A stretch of 64,000 bases of DNA from Bowmanella dokdonensis. Its GTDB lineage: Bacteria; Pseudomonadota; Gammaproteobacteria; Enterobacterales; Alteromonadaceae. Below, one piece after another: positions 9,076 through 18,787 of the stretch. Both the position numbers and the translations under genes were made by a program. Position 1 is the first letter of the stretch. Every line of letters starts with the position of its first letter. The stretch covers positions 51,513 through 115,512 of the forward strand of contig NZ_JAFKCV010000013.1 in the NCBI RefSeq assembly GCF_017254865.1, in the 5' to 3' direction. The notes under the pieces are model-generated. The model saw nothing but the letters and a program-made list of their open reading frames with translations, searched no databases and was not told the origin of the DNA.

Positions 9076-9363
9076 GTGGCAAAGAATCAAATAACTGACT
9101 GGCGGGCACCCGAGACTCTGACCATCTACGACGTAGCGGGCCTGGAAAAGGAAATTTTTCCCCAGGGACCCAGTGTCGGGAACTGGAAGCTGGATCTGTC
9201 GGCAGTGGCTGAGATTGATGGGGCCGGTATTCAGTGGCTGATGACATTTATGCGGCGGATCAGGCAAGCGGGCGGTTCGGTGACGCTGACCCATCTGTCT
9301 GATGCTGTCCTTCAGGCATCAGAGCTGCTCGGCTTGAACTGGCATAAGGAGCAAGGCGCGTGA
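9076..9363 (+). CDS. STAS-domain protein in chemosensory operon
   Basis: A 95-residue single STAS domain (anti-sigma-factor-antagonist/MlaB-like fold) starting at GTG 9076 with GAGGA upstream. The core is visible as WKLDLSAVAEIDGAGIQWL followed by FMRRIRQAGGSVTLTHLS. In classical anti-anti-sigma factors the D-S/T-x-G loop carries a phosphorylated Ser or Thr. Here the loop reads EIDGAGIQ, with Gly and Ala at those places, so regulation by Ser phosphorylation looks impossible. The stop overlaps the cheA GTG start by 3 nt (GTGA), so it is translationally coupled to cheA and probably works in the same array. Its exact role is not known to me. Confidence 0.85.
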   Translation: MAKNQITDWRAPETLTIYDVAGLEKEIFPQGPSVGNWKLDLSAVAEIDGAGIQWLMTFMRRIRQAGGSVTLTHLSDAVLQASELLGLNWHKEQGA

Positions 9364-11411
9364 ATGATCTGCTTGAGACCTTTATTGATGAGGCCGGTGA
9401 GCACTTGGCGGCGCTGGAGTCCGCCCTGCTGGAGCTGGAAAACAATCCAGGTAATACGGATCATATCAACTTGGCCTTTCGCGCCATGCATACCATCAAA
9501 GGATCCGCGGGCATGGTGGGCTTTGATCATCTGTCCTACTTCACTCATCATCTGGAGAATCTGTTCGATGAGCTGCGCGCCGGTCGCCTGCAATTGGATC
9601 AGGATATCATCCAACTGGTGCTGAACAGCCGCGACCATATCGAAACCCTGCTGGGTTATCCTGCCCCCTCTGCGGACTTGATGGCCATCAGCGAAACCAT
9701 TCTGGCCAAGATTAAGCTGCACCTGCCTGAGCAGCCCAGCGCCCGTGAGACGTCAACACAGGAGGCGCCCTCGAAGCGCTCAGAGATAGTGCAGCTTTAC
9801 CGCATCACACTACTTCCCTGTGCTAATGCCTTTCGAGAGGGCTTTGACTTGCTGCCTGTTATTCGGGAGCTCGGCGGCTTGGGCAATTGTCAGGTTTCCA
9901 CCTATCTAAACCAAGATTATGCAGCCTGTGAGTTTGATCCCGAATCCTGCTATCTGCAGTCCACTATGCTGCTTAGCACCGATGCCGGTGAAAATGCCAT
10001 CCAAGAAGTGTTTATCTTCGTACAGGACGACTGGCAGATACAGGTTGAGGTCCTTCCAGAAGATGAGGCTTGGCGGGTGGGGGAATTGCTGGTCAGCCAG
10101 GGGGTGTTGAGCGACAAGGCGCTGAAAGACTGGCTGGAAAGCCAACCCAAAACCGGTCAGCGGCTCAGTGAGTCCGGTCTGGCGGAGCCGGAGCAGGTAG
10201 AACGGGCTTTGTCTGAGCAGCGCTATATCCGCCAGCAACAGCAGCAAAAACAGCAGGAAGAGCAAAACCTCAAAGTGCCACAACGTAAACTGGACGCCCT
10301 GATGGATCAGGTGGGCGAACTGGTGATTCTGCAGGCCAGTCTCGATCAACTGGCGCTTGAGAGAGAAGATGACCGCCTCAATACCTTGGCGGAGGAGCTG
10401 TCCAGGCTGGCCAACGGTTTACGGGATATTGCTTTTGATATCCGCATGCTGCCTATCGGCTCCACGTTCGGGCGATTCAGGCGCCTGGTCCGGGATTTAT
10501 CGAAGGATCTGGGTAAGGCCGTTGAGCTGGAAACCCAGGGGGCCGACACTGAGCTGGATAAGGTGGTGCTGGACAAGCTGGTGGACCCGCTGGTGCATAT
10601 CCTGCGCAACAGTCTGGACCATGGCATCGAGACACCCCAGGTCCGGCTCGGCCAGGGCAAGACGGAGACGGGTACATTGAAACTCAGCGCCTATCACCAT
10701 CAGGGACAGATTCTGATTGAGATCAGTGATGACGGTGCCGGTTTGAACCGGGACAGGATCCTTAAAAAAGCACAGGAAAGGGGGCTGGTCTCTCCCTCTG
10801 CACCACTGGATGACAAGGACATTTATCAACTGATTTTTGAGCCCGGCTTCTCCACCGCCGATACCATTTCCGATGTGTCCGGCCGGGGGGTTGGCATGGA
10901 CGTGGTGCGAAGCTCCATCGAGGCACTGCAAGGCAAGGTGGCCCTGGACAGCGAACCGGGCAAAGGCACCCGCATACGCATTATGCTGCCCATGACCCTG
11001 TCCATCATCGAAGGGCTGATGGTCTCGGTGGCCGGACAGAAATTTGTCATTCCCCTGAACCAGGTGGAGGAATGTATTGAAACTTCCGCTTCGGAGCTCA
11101 GCAACAAAAACGCCACCCGTCTTATCCGGCATAGGGAGCAGTTGGTGCCCAGCCTCAGGCTCAGAGAGAGCTTCGCCTTGCAGGGGACCCAGCCGCCCAT
11201 CGAACAAACTGTGATTGTGAGGACGGGGGACAGCTTGCTGGGAGTGACGGTGGATGAGGTAATCGGCAACTACCAGACGGTTATCCGCAATCTGGGCAAA
11301 CTTTACCGGGATACCCCGGGAGTGATGGGGGCAACCATCCTCGGTGACGGGGGAATTGCCATGATTCTGGACCTGGCGCAACTGACACAAGCCACAGAAA
11401 ACACTTTTTGA
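9360..11411 (+). CDS. cheA: Chemotaxis histidine kinase CheA
   Basis: The 683-residue kinase of the signalling array. Parts: an Hpt domain (1-105) with phospho-His H44 in AMHTIKGSAG; a middle domain (about 140-235) of the P2-like type; two short repeats of a GxLLxxxGxL pattern (about 235-285, GELLVSQGVLSD and GQRLSESGLAEP) resembling MshEN/GspE N-terminal repeats; a Gln-rich linker; the dimerisation helices; an ATPase domain (HILRNSLDHGIE, DDGAGLN, GRGVGMDVV); and a C-terminal CheW-like domain. GTG 9360 overlaps the STAS stop. It should phosphorylate the CheY at 8700 and the CheB at 14493. The MshEN-like insert is not in E. coli CheA. Confidence 0.94.
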   Translation: MNDLLETFIDEAGEHLAALESALLELENNPGNTDHINLAFRAMHTIKGSAGMVGFDHLSYFTHHLENLFDELRAGRLQLDQDIIQLVLNSRDHIETLLGYPAPSADLMAISETILAKIKLHLPEQPSARETSTQEAPSKRSEIVQLYRITLLPCANAFREGFDLLPVIRELGGLGNCQVSTYLNQDYAACEFDPESCYLQSTMLLSTDAGENAIQEVFIFVQDDWQIQVEVLPEDEAWRVGELLVSQGVLSDKALKDWLESQPKTGQRLSESGLAEPEQVERALSEQRYIRQQQQQKQQEEQNLKVPQRKLDALMDQVGELVILQASLDQLALEREDDRLNTLAEELSRLANGLRDIAFDIRMLPIGSTFGRFRRLVRDLSKDLGKAVELETQGADTELDKVVLDKLVDPLVHILRNSLDHGIETPQVRLGQGKTETGTLKLSAYHHQGQILIEISDDGAGLNRDRILKKAQERGLVSPSAPLDDKDIYQLIFEPGFSTADTISDVSGRGVGMDVVRSSIEALQGKVALDSEPGKGTRIRIMLPMTLSIIEGLMVSVAGQKFVIPLNQVEECIETSASELSNKNATRLIRHREQLVPSLRLRESFALQGTQPPIEQTVIVRTGDSLLGVTVDEVIGNYQTVIRNLGKLYRDTPGVMGATILGDGGIAMILDLAQLTQATENTF

Positions 11412-11441
11412 TTCAGCTATTTCACTAAGGGTATCAAAGCC

Positions 11442-13094
11442 ATGAAACGTATTACGCTTAAAACCTTGCTCTACACAGGGTTCACTTTTCTGGTGGCACT
11501 GCTGCTGCTGACCAGTTTCCTGGGGCTGCAGGCCCTGGACGGGGCAAGAAACCGCCTCAACGAGACAGTGCAGGGACCGGCCACCAAGGTCAAGATGGCC
11601 GGGCAGATCCGTAAGGAACTTCTCACCCTGGACCGGCTGCAGAAAAATTATATCCTGGCCCGCTTGTCCAACAGCAAATCCAGTATCGAATCCCTGATCC
11701 AGCAGACTAATGCCAGCATGGATCAACTGGTGACCGACCTGGAAAAGATGGCCTCAGCCGAAGGTGACAAAGTACTGGAGCGCTTCAGATCTGAGCTTAA
11801 TGACTATCGCATTGTGGCGCGTGAAGTCAGGGGCATTTCTGTGTTGACCATAGACAGCGGAGCCACTGAGGAAGAGATTGCCCGTACCGACAATCAGGCT
11901 GCCGATTTACTGGAAAGTAAAGGGGAACCGGCACTCAACGAAGCCATCGCTCAAGTTAATGCCATAGTGCAAATCAACGATGATGAGATGGCCACGGCTG
12001 TCAGCAATGCCGAGTTGCGTTATCAGGAAACCCGTAACCAGCTGTTTATGACTCTGTCCGTTTCGGTGATCCTGGCCGCCCTGGCTGCCACTGTGATCAT
12101 CCTGCGCATTAACGAAGTCAGCCGCATTGCAGTGAAGATTGGTGAAGGTGATCTGAACCAGAAGTTTGATCCCAGAGCCAGTGACTCGGATCTATATGGC
12201 GTGCTGCGCAATATGAACCAGAAGTTGCGTGACATAGTCTCCGAGATCAAGGAAGCCTCCAACAACGTCACCTCAGGCAGCGTGGAAATGAGCAGCACAG
12301 GTCAGCAGATTGCCGAAGGGGCCACCGAACAGGCCGCGTCGCTGGAGGAAGTTTCTTCGTCCATGGAACAGATGACCGCCAATATTTCCCAGACCGCCGA
12401 CAATGCCAGGCAGACCGAGCAGATCGCCCGTCAGGCAGCCCTGGATGCCCAGTCCACCGGGGAAGCGGTGCAAAGCTCAGTGGCGGCCATGCAAGACATA
12501 GTAGAAAAAATTGCCATCATCAGTGAGATAGCACGCCAAACCAACCTGCTGGCACTGAATGCCGCCATCGAAGCGGCCAGAGCCGGTGAGCACGGCAAGG
12601 GCTTTACCGTGGTGGCGGCAGAGGTCCGTAAACTGGCAGAACGCAGTCAGAAAGCGGCCGGTGAAATTGTCGAGCGCTCCAGAAACAGCCTGGATGTATC
12701 AGAGCGGGCTGGCACCATGCTCGCAGAACTGGTACCCAGTATCGAGCGCACCTCGGAGCTGGTGCAGGAGATCAGCGCAGCAGCCATGGAGCAGGACAAA
12801 GGGGCTGCAGAGATCAACAAGGCATTGCAACAGCTCGATCAGGTGGTGCAGCAATCCGCTGCATCGGCAGAAGAAATGGCCGCTACCTCAGAAGAGCTTT
12901 CAGCTCAGGCTGAGCAGATGAACAGCACGGTGGACTTCTTCCACATCGATGCCGAGCGTCAGTCAAAAGCCGCACCGGTCAAAGCTGGCACCAGCAAAGT
13001 TGTCAAAGTGGCACCGGCCAGACGCCCGGCTGCGGCTGCCAACAGTGGTGTAGTGCTGAACCTTGACGAAGACGACGACTTTGTCCGTTATTGA
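11442..13094 (+). CDS. Methyl-accepting chemotaxis protein
   Basis: A 550-residue chemoreceptor. It has TM1 (about 8-30), a periplasmic domain of about 155 residues predicted all-helical (four-helix-bundle MCP type), TM2 (about 195-215), HAMP, then a methylation helix and the conserved hairpin [20 protein letters not shown] with [18 protein letters not shown]. The Glu/Gln/Ala-rich flanking helices are candidate methylation sites for the neighbouring CheR and CheB. The tail is a flexible Ala/Lys/Pro-rich linker ending DDDFVRY, which is not the NWETF-type CheR tether. It lies 30 nt after cheA and 5 nt before cheW, so it is the dedicated receptor of this system. Ligand unknown. Confidence 0.92.
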   Translation: MKRITLKTLLYTGFTFLVALLLLTSFLGLQALDGARNRLNETVQGPATKVKMAGQIRKELLTLDRLQKNYILARLSNSKSSIESLIQQTNASMDQLVTDLEKMASAEGDKVLERFRSELNDYRIVAREVRGISVLTIDSGATEEEIARTDNQAADLLESKGEPALNEAIAQVNAIVQINDDEMATAVSNAELRYQETRNQLFMTLSVSVILAALAATVIILRINEVSRIAVKIGEGDLNQKFDPRASDSDLYGVLRNMNQKLRDIVSEIKEASNNVTSGSVEMSSTGQQIAEGATEQAASLEEVSSSMEQMTANISQTADNARQTEQIARQAALDAQSTGEAVQSSVAAMQDIVEKIAIISEIARQTNLLALNAAIEAARAGEHGKGFTVVAAEVRKLAERSQKAAGEIVERSRNSLDVSERAGTMLAELVPSIERTSELVQEISAAAMEQDKGAAEINKALQQLDQVVQQSAASAEEMAATSEELSAQAEQMNSTVDFFHIDAERQSKAAPVKAGTSKVVKVAPARRPAAAANSGVVLNLDEDDDFVRY

Positions 13095-13099
13095 GGTAA

Positions 13100-13651
13100 A
13101 TGATGCAAGCCAACACAATCGACAAAAATACCGTATCGAGCATGCAGGTTCTGTCATTTGTTCTCGACGGTGACTGGTTAGGCGTGGAAATCAGCGGCAT
13201 TCAGGAGGTCCTGGAATACCGCCAGGTCGCCAAAGTGCCACGGACACCCGACTTTATGCTCGGTGTGATCAATCTGCGTGGCAAAGTGATTCCGGTGGTG
13301 GACCTGCGCCGTCATTTCCAGATGAAGCTGGCAGAGCCGACAGTCGACAGTTGTATCATCATAGTGCATGTGGAGATAGACGGGGAGGAAACGCCCCTGG
13401 GAATTATGGCTGACCGGGTACAAGAAGTGGTAGAGATTGCCGTGGAGGACATTAATCCGCCTCCACGCATCGGCAACCGCATCAATGGTGCCTTTATCTA
13501 CGGGATGGCCCGCCATGAGGAGCAGTTTATCATTCTGTTACGGCTGTCACGGGTCTTTTCCGCCGATGAGTTGCATAAGGTGTTGGAGCAGACGGTTGAA
13601 TCGCCATCGGCGATCACAGCTGGGCTGTCACAGGTCGCCCTGGAGGACTGA
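13100..13651 (+). CDS. cheW: Chemotaxis coupling protein CheW
   Basis: A 183-residue adaptor that links receptors to CheA. CheW fold motifs are visible: LSFVLDGDWLGVEISGIQEVLEY, FMLGVINLRGKVIPVVDLRRHF, and LGIMADRVQEVVEI, ending with FIILLRLSRVF. Two ATGs stand in tandem (13100 and 13103). The second has the better distance (6 nt) from GAGG, so the true length may be 182. The stop overlaps cheR by one base (TGATG). A C-terminal tail of about 25 residues beyond the domain is unremarkable. Confidence 0.94.
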   Translation: MMQANTIDKNTVSSMQVLSFVLDGDWLGVEISGIQEVLEYRQVAKVPRTPDFMLGVINLRGKVIPVVDLRRHFQMKLAEPTVDSCIIIVHVEIDGEETPLGIMADRVQEVVEIAVEDINPPPRIGNRINGAFIYGMARHEEQFIILLRLSRVFSADELHKVLEQTVESPSAITAGLSQVALED

Positions 13652-14496
13652 TGACAGTTGCCGGTTGCCAGGGGCTGTCAGCACAGGACCATGACAAGGT
13701 TGCTGAATTTATCGGCAAGACGGTAGGTATCCAGTTGCCGCCTCATAAGCGTCAGTTGATTGAGACGAGATTGCGCAAACGCCAGAAGGCTACGGGTAAA
13801 TCCACCATCTCCGACTACCTGGCTTTTGCCCTCTCTGCAGCAGGAGAAGGGGAGAGGCAGGCGCTGGTGGATGCCCTCACCACCAACAAGACGGACTTTT
13901 TCCGCGAGCCGGGCCATTTCGAGTTCCTGCAACGGCATCTCAGAGCACGACTGGACGCAGGTGCCACGGACAGAGAATATCGGTTCTGGAGTGCGGCCTG
14001 TTCCAGTGGTGAGGAGCCCTACACGCTGGCCATGGTGCTGGCTGAGCTTAACGCAGAGCGTGGAGGGTTCCATTTCCATATCGATGCCACCGACATTTCT
14101 GAGTCCATGCTGGCCTGTGCCAGAGCAGGCATCTACCGTGAAGACAGAATCGCGCCGGTCCCGATACCTCTTAGGAAGAAATACCTGTTGCGCAGTCGCG
14201 ATCCGGCCAAACGGCTGGTCAAGGTCGACAACGCCCTGCGTGCCAGGGTCAACTTCAGTCAGTTCAACCTGATAGCCGGATCCTATCCGGCCGAACCCTG
14301 CTATGACGTAATTTTATGCCGTAATGTGATGATCTACTTCTGTGAACGGGACAGAAGCTTAGTGATTAACAGACTGAAAGCCTCCCTTAAGCCGGGTGGA
14401 TTATTGATTCTGGGCCACTCGGAATCCGTGGGAAATCAACGCCAGGGTCTGGATGTGCTCAGCCCCACCATCTATCAGCGGGTCCCCTGTTTGTGA
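13651..14496 (+). CDS. cheR: Chemoreceptor methyltransferase CheR
   Basis: SAM-dependent glutamate O-methyltransferase acting on MCPs. The 281-residue protein has the helical N-terminal domain (1-85, including [12 protein letters not shown]) and a catalytic Rossmann domain with [16 protein letters not shown] (SAM site), [10 protein letters not shown] and [13 protein letters not shown]. The last is the conserved CheR substrate-region motif. It overlaps cheW by one base and cheB by four, so coupled translation is likely. It works against CheB and CheD of the same operon for adaptation. Confidence 0.94.
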   Translation: MTVAGCQGLSAQDHDKVAEFIGKTVGIQLPPHKRQLIETRLRKRQKATGKSTISDYLAFALSAAGEGERQALVDALTTNKTDFFREPGHFEFLQRHLRARLDAGATDREYRFWSAACSSGEEPYTLAMVLAELNAERGGFHFHIDATDISESMLACARAGIYREDRIAPVPIPLRKKYLLRSRDPAKRLVKVDNALRARVNFSQFNLIAGSYPAEPCYDVILCRNVMIYFCERDRSLVINRLKASLKPGGLLILGHSESVGNQRQGLDVLSPTIYQRVPCL

Positions 14497-15551
14497 TCAA
14501 AGTACTGATTATCGATGACTCTGCGCTGGTGCGTCAGACGCTGACGGAAATTCTCGACAGTGATCCGGATATCGAGGTGATTGGTACTGCTGCCGATCCC
14601 TTTCTTGCTGCAGAAAAGATGCGCCAGCTCAGTCCCGACGTCATCACCCTGGACGTGGAAATGCCGCGCATGGATGGCATCACCTTCCTGCGTAAACTGA
14701 TGTCGCAGCATCCGCTGCCGGTCATTATCTGCTCTTCGCTGGTGGGGCAGGGCAGCGACACTCATATCAAGGCACTGGAATACGGCGCAGTGGACATTAT
14801 CGCTAAGCCGCTGAAAGGTACCAAGGCTTTTATGCATGAGGCCCGTACCCGCATTATTGATGCAGTAAAAGCGGCGGCCATGGCCAAGGTCAGCAGGTTA
14901 CACCCGGCGCCGGCCAAAGCCGGCCCTAAACTGTCGGCCGATGCAATGCTGGCTCCGGTAGCAAAACGCTCCATGGACAGAACCACAGAAAAGATTGTGG
15001 TGATAGGCGCCTCCACAGGGGGGACTGAAGCGATCCGTGTGTTGTTGCAACAAATGCCGGCTGATTGTCCTGCCATTGCTATCGTGCAACACATGCCGGA
15101 GGGCTTTACCCGTTCATTTGCTGAGCGGCTCAACCAGCTTTGCCGAATTCGGGTCAAGGAAGCGGAATCCGGCGATTCACTGTTACGCGGGCATGCCCTG
15201 ATCGCACCGGGTAACCGGCACATGCTGATTAAACGCAGCGGTGCCCGCTACTATGCGGACATCAAGGATGGCCCCCTGATCAGCCGGCACCGCCCGTCAG
15301 TCAATGTGTTGTTCCGTTCCGCGGCCCAGTATGTGGGCAGCAATGCGGTGGGGGTGATTCTTACAGGAATGGGGGATGATGGGGCGGATGGCATGCTGGA
15401 GATGAAAGAGTTTGGGGCCCTGACCATTGGGCAGGATCAGGCGACGAGCGTCGTCTATGGCATGCCAAAAGAAGCATTCCGCAAAGGAGGTGTGGTATCC
15501 CAACTGCCCCTGCAACAAATAGGCCCGGCGATTCTGCAGGCTTGCAACTGA
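14493..15551 (+). CDS. cheB: Chemotaxis-specific protein-glutamate methylesterase CheB
   Basis: A 352-residue response regulator with an enzymatic output that removes methyl groups from and deamidates MCP side chains. The receiver domain has [10 protein letters not shown] and acceptor D54 in [12 protein letters not shown] linker of about 45 residues follows, then the methylesterase domain with the catalytic triad S174 ([10 protein letters not shown]), H200 (IVQHMPEGF) and D296 ([10 protein letters not shown]). GTG 14493 overlaps the cheR stop by 4 nt (GTGA), so coupling is near certain. Phosphorylation by the CheA at 9360 should activate it. Confidence 0.95.
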   Translation: MIKVLIIDDSALVRQTLTEILDSDPDIEVIGTAADPFLAAEKMRQLSPDVITLDVEMPRMDGITFLRKLMSQHPLPVIICSSLVGQGSDTHIKALEYGAVDIIAKPLKGTKAFMHEARTRIIDAVKAAAMAKVSRLHPAPAKAGPKLSADAMLAPVAKRSMDRTTEKIVVIGASTGGTEAIRVLLQQMPADCPAIAIVQHMPEGFTRSFAERLNQLCRIRVKEAESGDSLLRGHALIAPGNRHMLIKRSGARYYADIKDGPLISRHRPSVNVLFRSAAQYVGSNAVGVILTGMGDDGADGMLEMKEFGALTIGQDQATSVVYGMPKEAFRKGGVVSQLPLQQIGPAILQACN

Positions 15552-15560
15552 CAGGATCCT

Positions 15561-16100
15561 TTGCTTTTGGCGCAACAGACTAAAAAGCCCCTGGTACTGC
15601 TTCCCGGTGATCTGGTGTTCGGCAAAGGAACGCGGCCTATGACCACCTTGCTGGGATCCTGTGTGGCCATCACCCTGTGGCATCCAGGGAAACATTTTGG
15701 CGGTATGTGCCACTTTGTGCTGCCACGACGGCCGGAAGGAATAAAAGATGGCAACAGCCGACCCGACCCCCGTTATGCGGTAGATTGCATGCGGATTTTC
15801 CGGGATCTGGCACTGAAACGGGGCACCCGTCTGACTGAATTCCAGGGCAGGATATTTGGCGGAGGCAATATGCTGCCCGGGTCCAATGATGCATCGCTAA
15901 GGGAGCTTGCTGACAGCAGTCCGGTTGGCGATATCAATGCGGCCGAAGCTTTTGCGGGCCTGACGGCCGAAGGAGTCAGGGTAATGGAGGCGGATGTGGG
16001 CGAGCAGGGGTATCGGCGGGTCTGGTTTTATCCCTGCTCGGGCAAGGTGGAGGTCAAGTTTGTTGCTTTGTCGGCCAGTCAGCCCCGCTACGGCATATAG
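15561..16100 (+). CDS. cheD: Chemoreceptor glutamine deamidase CheD
   Basis: A 179-residue cysteine hydrolase that deamidates specific Gln residues of MCPs and in some bacteria also tunes CheC or receptor activity. The catalytic pair is visible: C34 in TLLGSCVAITLWH and H51 in GGMCHFVLP. FGGGNMLPG and DVGEQGYRRVWFYP-like segments fit the family. No ATG fits. TTG 15561 (AGGA about 4 nt upstream) or TTG 15567 is the probable start. It is the last gene of the operon. Its 3' end overlaps the convergent acyltransferase gene by 13 nt with no terminator in between. Confidence 0.9.
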   Translation: MLLAQQTKKPLVLLPGDLVFGKGTRPMTTLLGSCVAITLWHPGKHFGGMCHFVLPRRPEGIKDGNSRPDPRYAVDCMRIFRDLALKRGTRLTEFQGRIFGGGNMLPGSNDASLRELADSSPVGDINAAEAFAGLTAEGVRVMEADVGEQGYRRVWFYPCSGKVEVKFVALSASQPRYGI

Positions 16101-17785
16101 CGCTTGCGCTTTTGCTCCTTTAACCGGGAGATATCTACCAATACCAGGCCGTCCACACAGTCATTGAAATCAGGATCCACGCCGAAGCTGAGAAATTTAA
16201 CCCCGTCCTGCTCACAGATTTCAGTGTATTGTTTGTAGAGGGTGGGAATAGCCACCCCCATGTTGGCCAGCAGATGCTTAAGCTTGCTGAAATCGGCTTT
16301 GTAGTCCTCGCCGCTGAAGGCGTTTTTTAGTTCCGCCGGCAGTAGATAAGGACGGCTTGAGCACGCCATCCCCCGTTCAGCGCCAAAATAGAGCTGGTAG
16401 AAGACCACTAAGAGATCTTTGGCGGCAGAGGGCAGGGCTCCACTGATGCTGACAGGACCAAACAGATAGCGGTACTGGGGATGGCGGGTCAGAAAGGCGC
16501 CGATGCCATACCACAGATAGTCGAGGCTGCGCTTGCCCCAGTATTTGGGTTGTACGAAGCTGCGGCCCAGTTCCAGCCCCTGTTCGAAATAGGGAGCCAT
16601 TTGCTCACCATAGTCGAACAGACTGGCGGAGTAGAGGCCCGGTCCGTTCCGATTGGTGATAAGTTGTTTGGCATCGCCGAAACGGTAGGCGCCGACGATT
16701 TCCAGTTCGTCCTTGTCCCATAACAACAGGTGGTAATAGTGGCTGTCATACTGGTCGATGTCGCGGCGCTTGTTACTGCCCTCACCAACAGCCCGAAATG
16801 CCACTTCGCGCAGGCGCCCTATTTCCCGCATGATAGGGGAGCTGTCCCGGTACTGATACAGGCAGATTTCCTTGCCATCCCCCGTGGTTCCAAGCAACTC
16901 ACACTCCTTGCGCATGGCTCGGCTGAGCTCCCGCCTGTCTTCGGGCAGGGCAATGGCCTTCTGGGTGGGGAAAATACCTTCCTTGTCCAGCCCGATACGG
17001 TACAGATGCTTCTTGAACAGTTTGACTTGCTGGCGTGACGAAATTTTCTGTCCCTGGTAGGACTCATAGGGAATCATTTCGCCAATGCGCATGGGCAGGT
17101 GTTTCTTGCGATGCTTGAACATTTCGGCCACCAGAAACAAGGTGGCCAGTGGCTTGTACAGCATGGAGACACCGTAGAACACCGGCGAGTTTTTGCCGTC
17201 AATAAAAATGGGCAGAACCGGGGCCTTGGCGGCAGAAGCGATGCGCAGGAAGCCGGAGCGCCAGCGGGTATCCCTGACGCCTTGCGGGCGAAGCCTGGAA
17301 ACCTCGCCGGCAGGGAAGAGGATCACTGCGCCCTCATCAGCCAGATGGTGGTGGATCCTGGTCAGGTTTTCCCTGGCCGTGCCACCGTTCATATTATTGA
17401 CCGGCAGCAGCATATTGTGCAGTGGTCCTACGGCCATCAGCATTTCATTGGCGACGACCTTGATATCCCGTCTGACTTCACTGACCAGCTTGATCAGGGC
17501 CAGGCCATCCAGGGTGCCGATGGGATGGTTGGCTATTATGACCAGTCTGCCCTGTACCGGAATACGTTCCTTTTCGCTGTCACGGGCCGAATAGCTGAAG
17601 TTGAAATATTCCAGTACCTGCTCGACAAAGTCGACGCCCTGCAGATAAGGATATTCCCTGGCAAATTCCTGGAATTCCCGTTCATGGAGCAGGCGTTTGA
17701 GAATAAATCGAATCGGAGCAAGCAGGCGGGGATGGCTGGTCAGTCTGGGATAATGTTTTTGCAGTACGTCGTCGACAGTAAACAT
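16088..17785 (-). CDS. olsF: Two-domain acyltransferase, OlsF-like (ornithine lipid synthesis)
   Basis: A 565-residue fusion. The N-terminal half (about 50-270) is a PlsC/lysophospholipid-acyltransferase domain with IANHPIGTLDGL (H87, D93; HX5D rather than the usual HX4D), VNNMNGG and ILFPAGEVSRL. The C-terminal half (about 290-550) is a GNAT-type N-acyltransferase of the OlsB/hemolysin class, with EIGRLREVAFRAVGEG, the DKDELEIVGAYRFGDAK block and ELGRSFVQPKYWGKRSLDYLWYGI. This order is that of OlsF, the single enzyme that makes ornithine lipids in some Gammaproteobacteria by N-acylating ornithine and then adding the second acyl chain. Function is inferred from architecture. A general phospholipid acyltransferase role cannot be excluded. 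Its 3' end overlaps cheD by 13 nt, tail to tail. Confidence 0.78.
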   Translation of the reverse strand: MFTVDDVLQKHYPRLTSHPRLLAPIRFILKRLLHEREFQEFAREYPYLQGVDFVEQVLEYFNFSYSARDSEKERIPVQGRLVIIANHPIGTLDGLALIKLVSEVRRDIKVVANEMLMAVGPLHNMLLPVNNMNGGTARENLTRIHHHLADEGAVILFPAGEVSRLRPQGVRDTRWRSGFLRIASAAKAPVLPIFIDGKNSPVFYGVSMLYKPLATLFLVAEMFKHRKKHLPMRIGEMIPYESYQGQKISSRQQVKLFKKHLYRIGLDKEGIFPTQKAIALPEDRRELSRAMRKECELLGTTGDGKEICLYQYRDSSPIMREIGRLREVAFRAVGEGSNKRRDIDQYDSHYYHLLLWDKDELEIVGAYRFGDAKQLITNRNGPGLYSASLFDYGEQMAPYFEQGLELGRSFVQPKYWGKRSLDYLWYGIGAFLTRHPQYRYLFGPVSISGALPSAAKDLLVVFYQLYFGAERGMACSSRPYLLPAELKNAFSGEDYKADFSKLKHLLANMGVAIPTLYKQYTEICEQDGVKFLSFGVDPDFNDCVDGLVLVDISRLKEQKRKRYMP

Positions 17786-17887
17786 AAGACACTTTCTGAA
17801 CTGTTATTGGTCCAGAGTCTACTCATCCAAGGTGACGGTTTTGTGAGCCTTTTATTGCGATTTAATGACCAGAAACACACCCTGGTA

Positions 17888-18682
17888 TCAGGCTGCCTGC
17901 TTGGTTCGCGCCTTTCCGCTAACCGCTTGTAAACTGGTTTGGATGCGGGTCCAGAACACCAGGCTCAGTTTGCCTGAAGCATCTTCTGTCAGCGCCGAGC
18001 AGTTTTCAATCCAGTCGCCGGTATTGCAATAAGTGATCTCCTGCTGGCGGCTGATTTCAGGGTGGTGGATGTGACCACAGACGATACCGTCGAGCTGCAT
18101 TTCCCGCGCAGTCCGACAGCCTATTTCCCGGTACCGGCCGATGGCCTCATTTGCCCCTTTCACCCGGCTTTTGATATAACCGGCCAGGGACCAGTAAGGA
18201 TAGCCAGCCAGGTGGCGAAACCTGTTGTACCAGCGATTAATGAACAGCAACAAGTCATAGGCCTTGTCGCCAATCCAGGCGTGGAACTTGCCGAAGCAGA
18301 CTTCCTCATCAAACTGGTCTCCATGCAGCAGCAGGAGTCTGCGACCATCTGCGGTGGTGTGAATGTACTGGCGGTGAATTTCAACCTCACCAAAGGCCAT
18401 GCCGTCATATTTCTGCGCCGGTTCGTCGTGGTTGCCGGGCAGGTAGATAACCCTGGTGCCCTCGCCGGTCAGGGCCAAAAGGCGATGAAACAGTTGATTG
18501 TGGGATGTTGGCCAGAGGAATTGTTTACTCATGGCCCACATATCGACGATGTCACCTACCAGGTAGAGGGTCTCTATCTTGCTGTGGCGCAGAAAATCCA
18601 GCAGGTATTCCGCCTTGCAATCCTTGTATCCCAGGTGAATATCGGACAGCCAGACTGTCCGGTAATGGTTTTTCCTGTTCAT
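17888..18682 (-). CDS. LpxH-like metallophosphoesterase (UDP-2,3-diacylglucosamine diphosphatase family)
   Basis: A 264-residue calcineurin-type phosphoesterase. The two-metal site is complete: LSDIHLG (D14, H16), LVGDIVDMW, PGNHDEP, LLHGDQFDE and CGHIHHPEI. The family includes LpxH (lipid A synthesis), but the sequence is of the branch with WPTSHNQLF and TYCNTGDWIENC, often annotated LpxH2, so the substrate is uncertain. It lies 102 nt upstream of the OlsF-like gene on the same strand, suggesting a shared envelope-lipid role. Start ATG 18682 has a GAGG 9 nt upstream. Confidence 0.83.
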   Translation of the reverse strand: MNRKNHYRTVWLSDIHLGYKDCKAEYLLDFLRHSKIETLYLVGDIVDMWAMSKQFLWPTSHNQLFHRLLALTGEGTRVIYLPGNHDEPAQKYDGMAFGEVEIHRQYIHTTADGRRLLLLHGDQFDEEVCFGKFHAWIGDKAYDLLLFINRWYNRFRHLAGYPYWSLAGYIKSRVKGANEAIGRYREIGCRTAREMQLDGIVCGHIHHPEISRQQEITYCNTGDWIENCSALTEDASGKLSLVFWTRIQTSLQAVSGKARTKQAA

Positions 18683-18787
18683 GGGGCGCGCCTCTGCAAT
18701 GATTTTTTCCAGGCTAAGAACGCGGGCTTACACTTTGGTGACGTTAATTTTAAATTGTGATGACAAATCTGGGCGATGCGCCCCGGG

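Noticed and set aside
10230..10270. CAG/CAA-rich stretch in cheA considered as a repeat element
   Set aside because: It encodes a Gln-rich linker in frame; no repeat unit is conserved outside the gene.
10497..11726. Long minus-strand open frame of about 409 codons opposite cheA
   Set aside because: It is antisense to the well-supported cheA and the start of the next MCP gene, has no family features, and arises from codon bias on the coding strand.
17099..17932. Plus-strand frame of 277 codons opposite the OlsF-like gene
   Set aside because: The minus-strand reading shows two catalytic domains; the plus frame has no recognisable domain.
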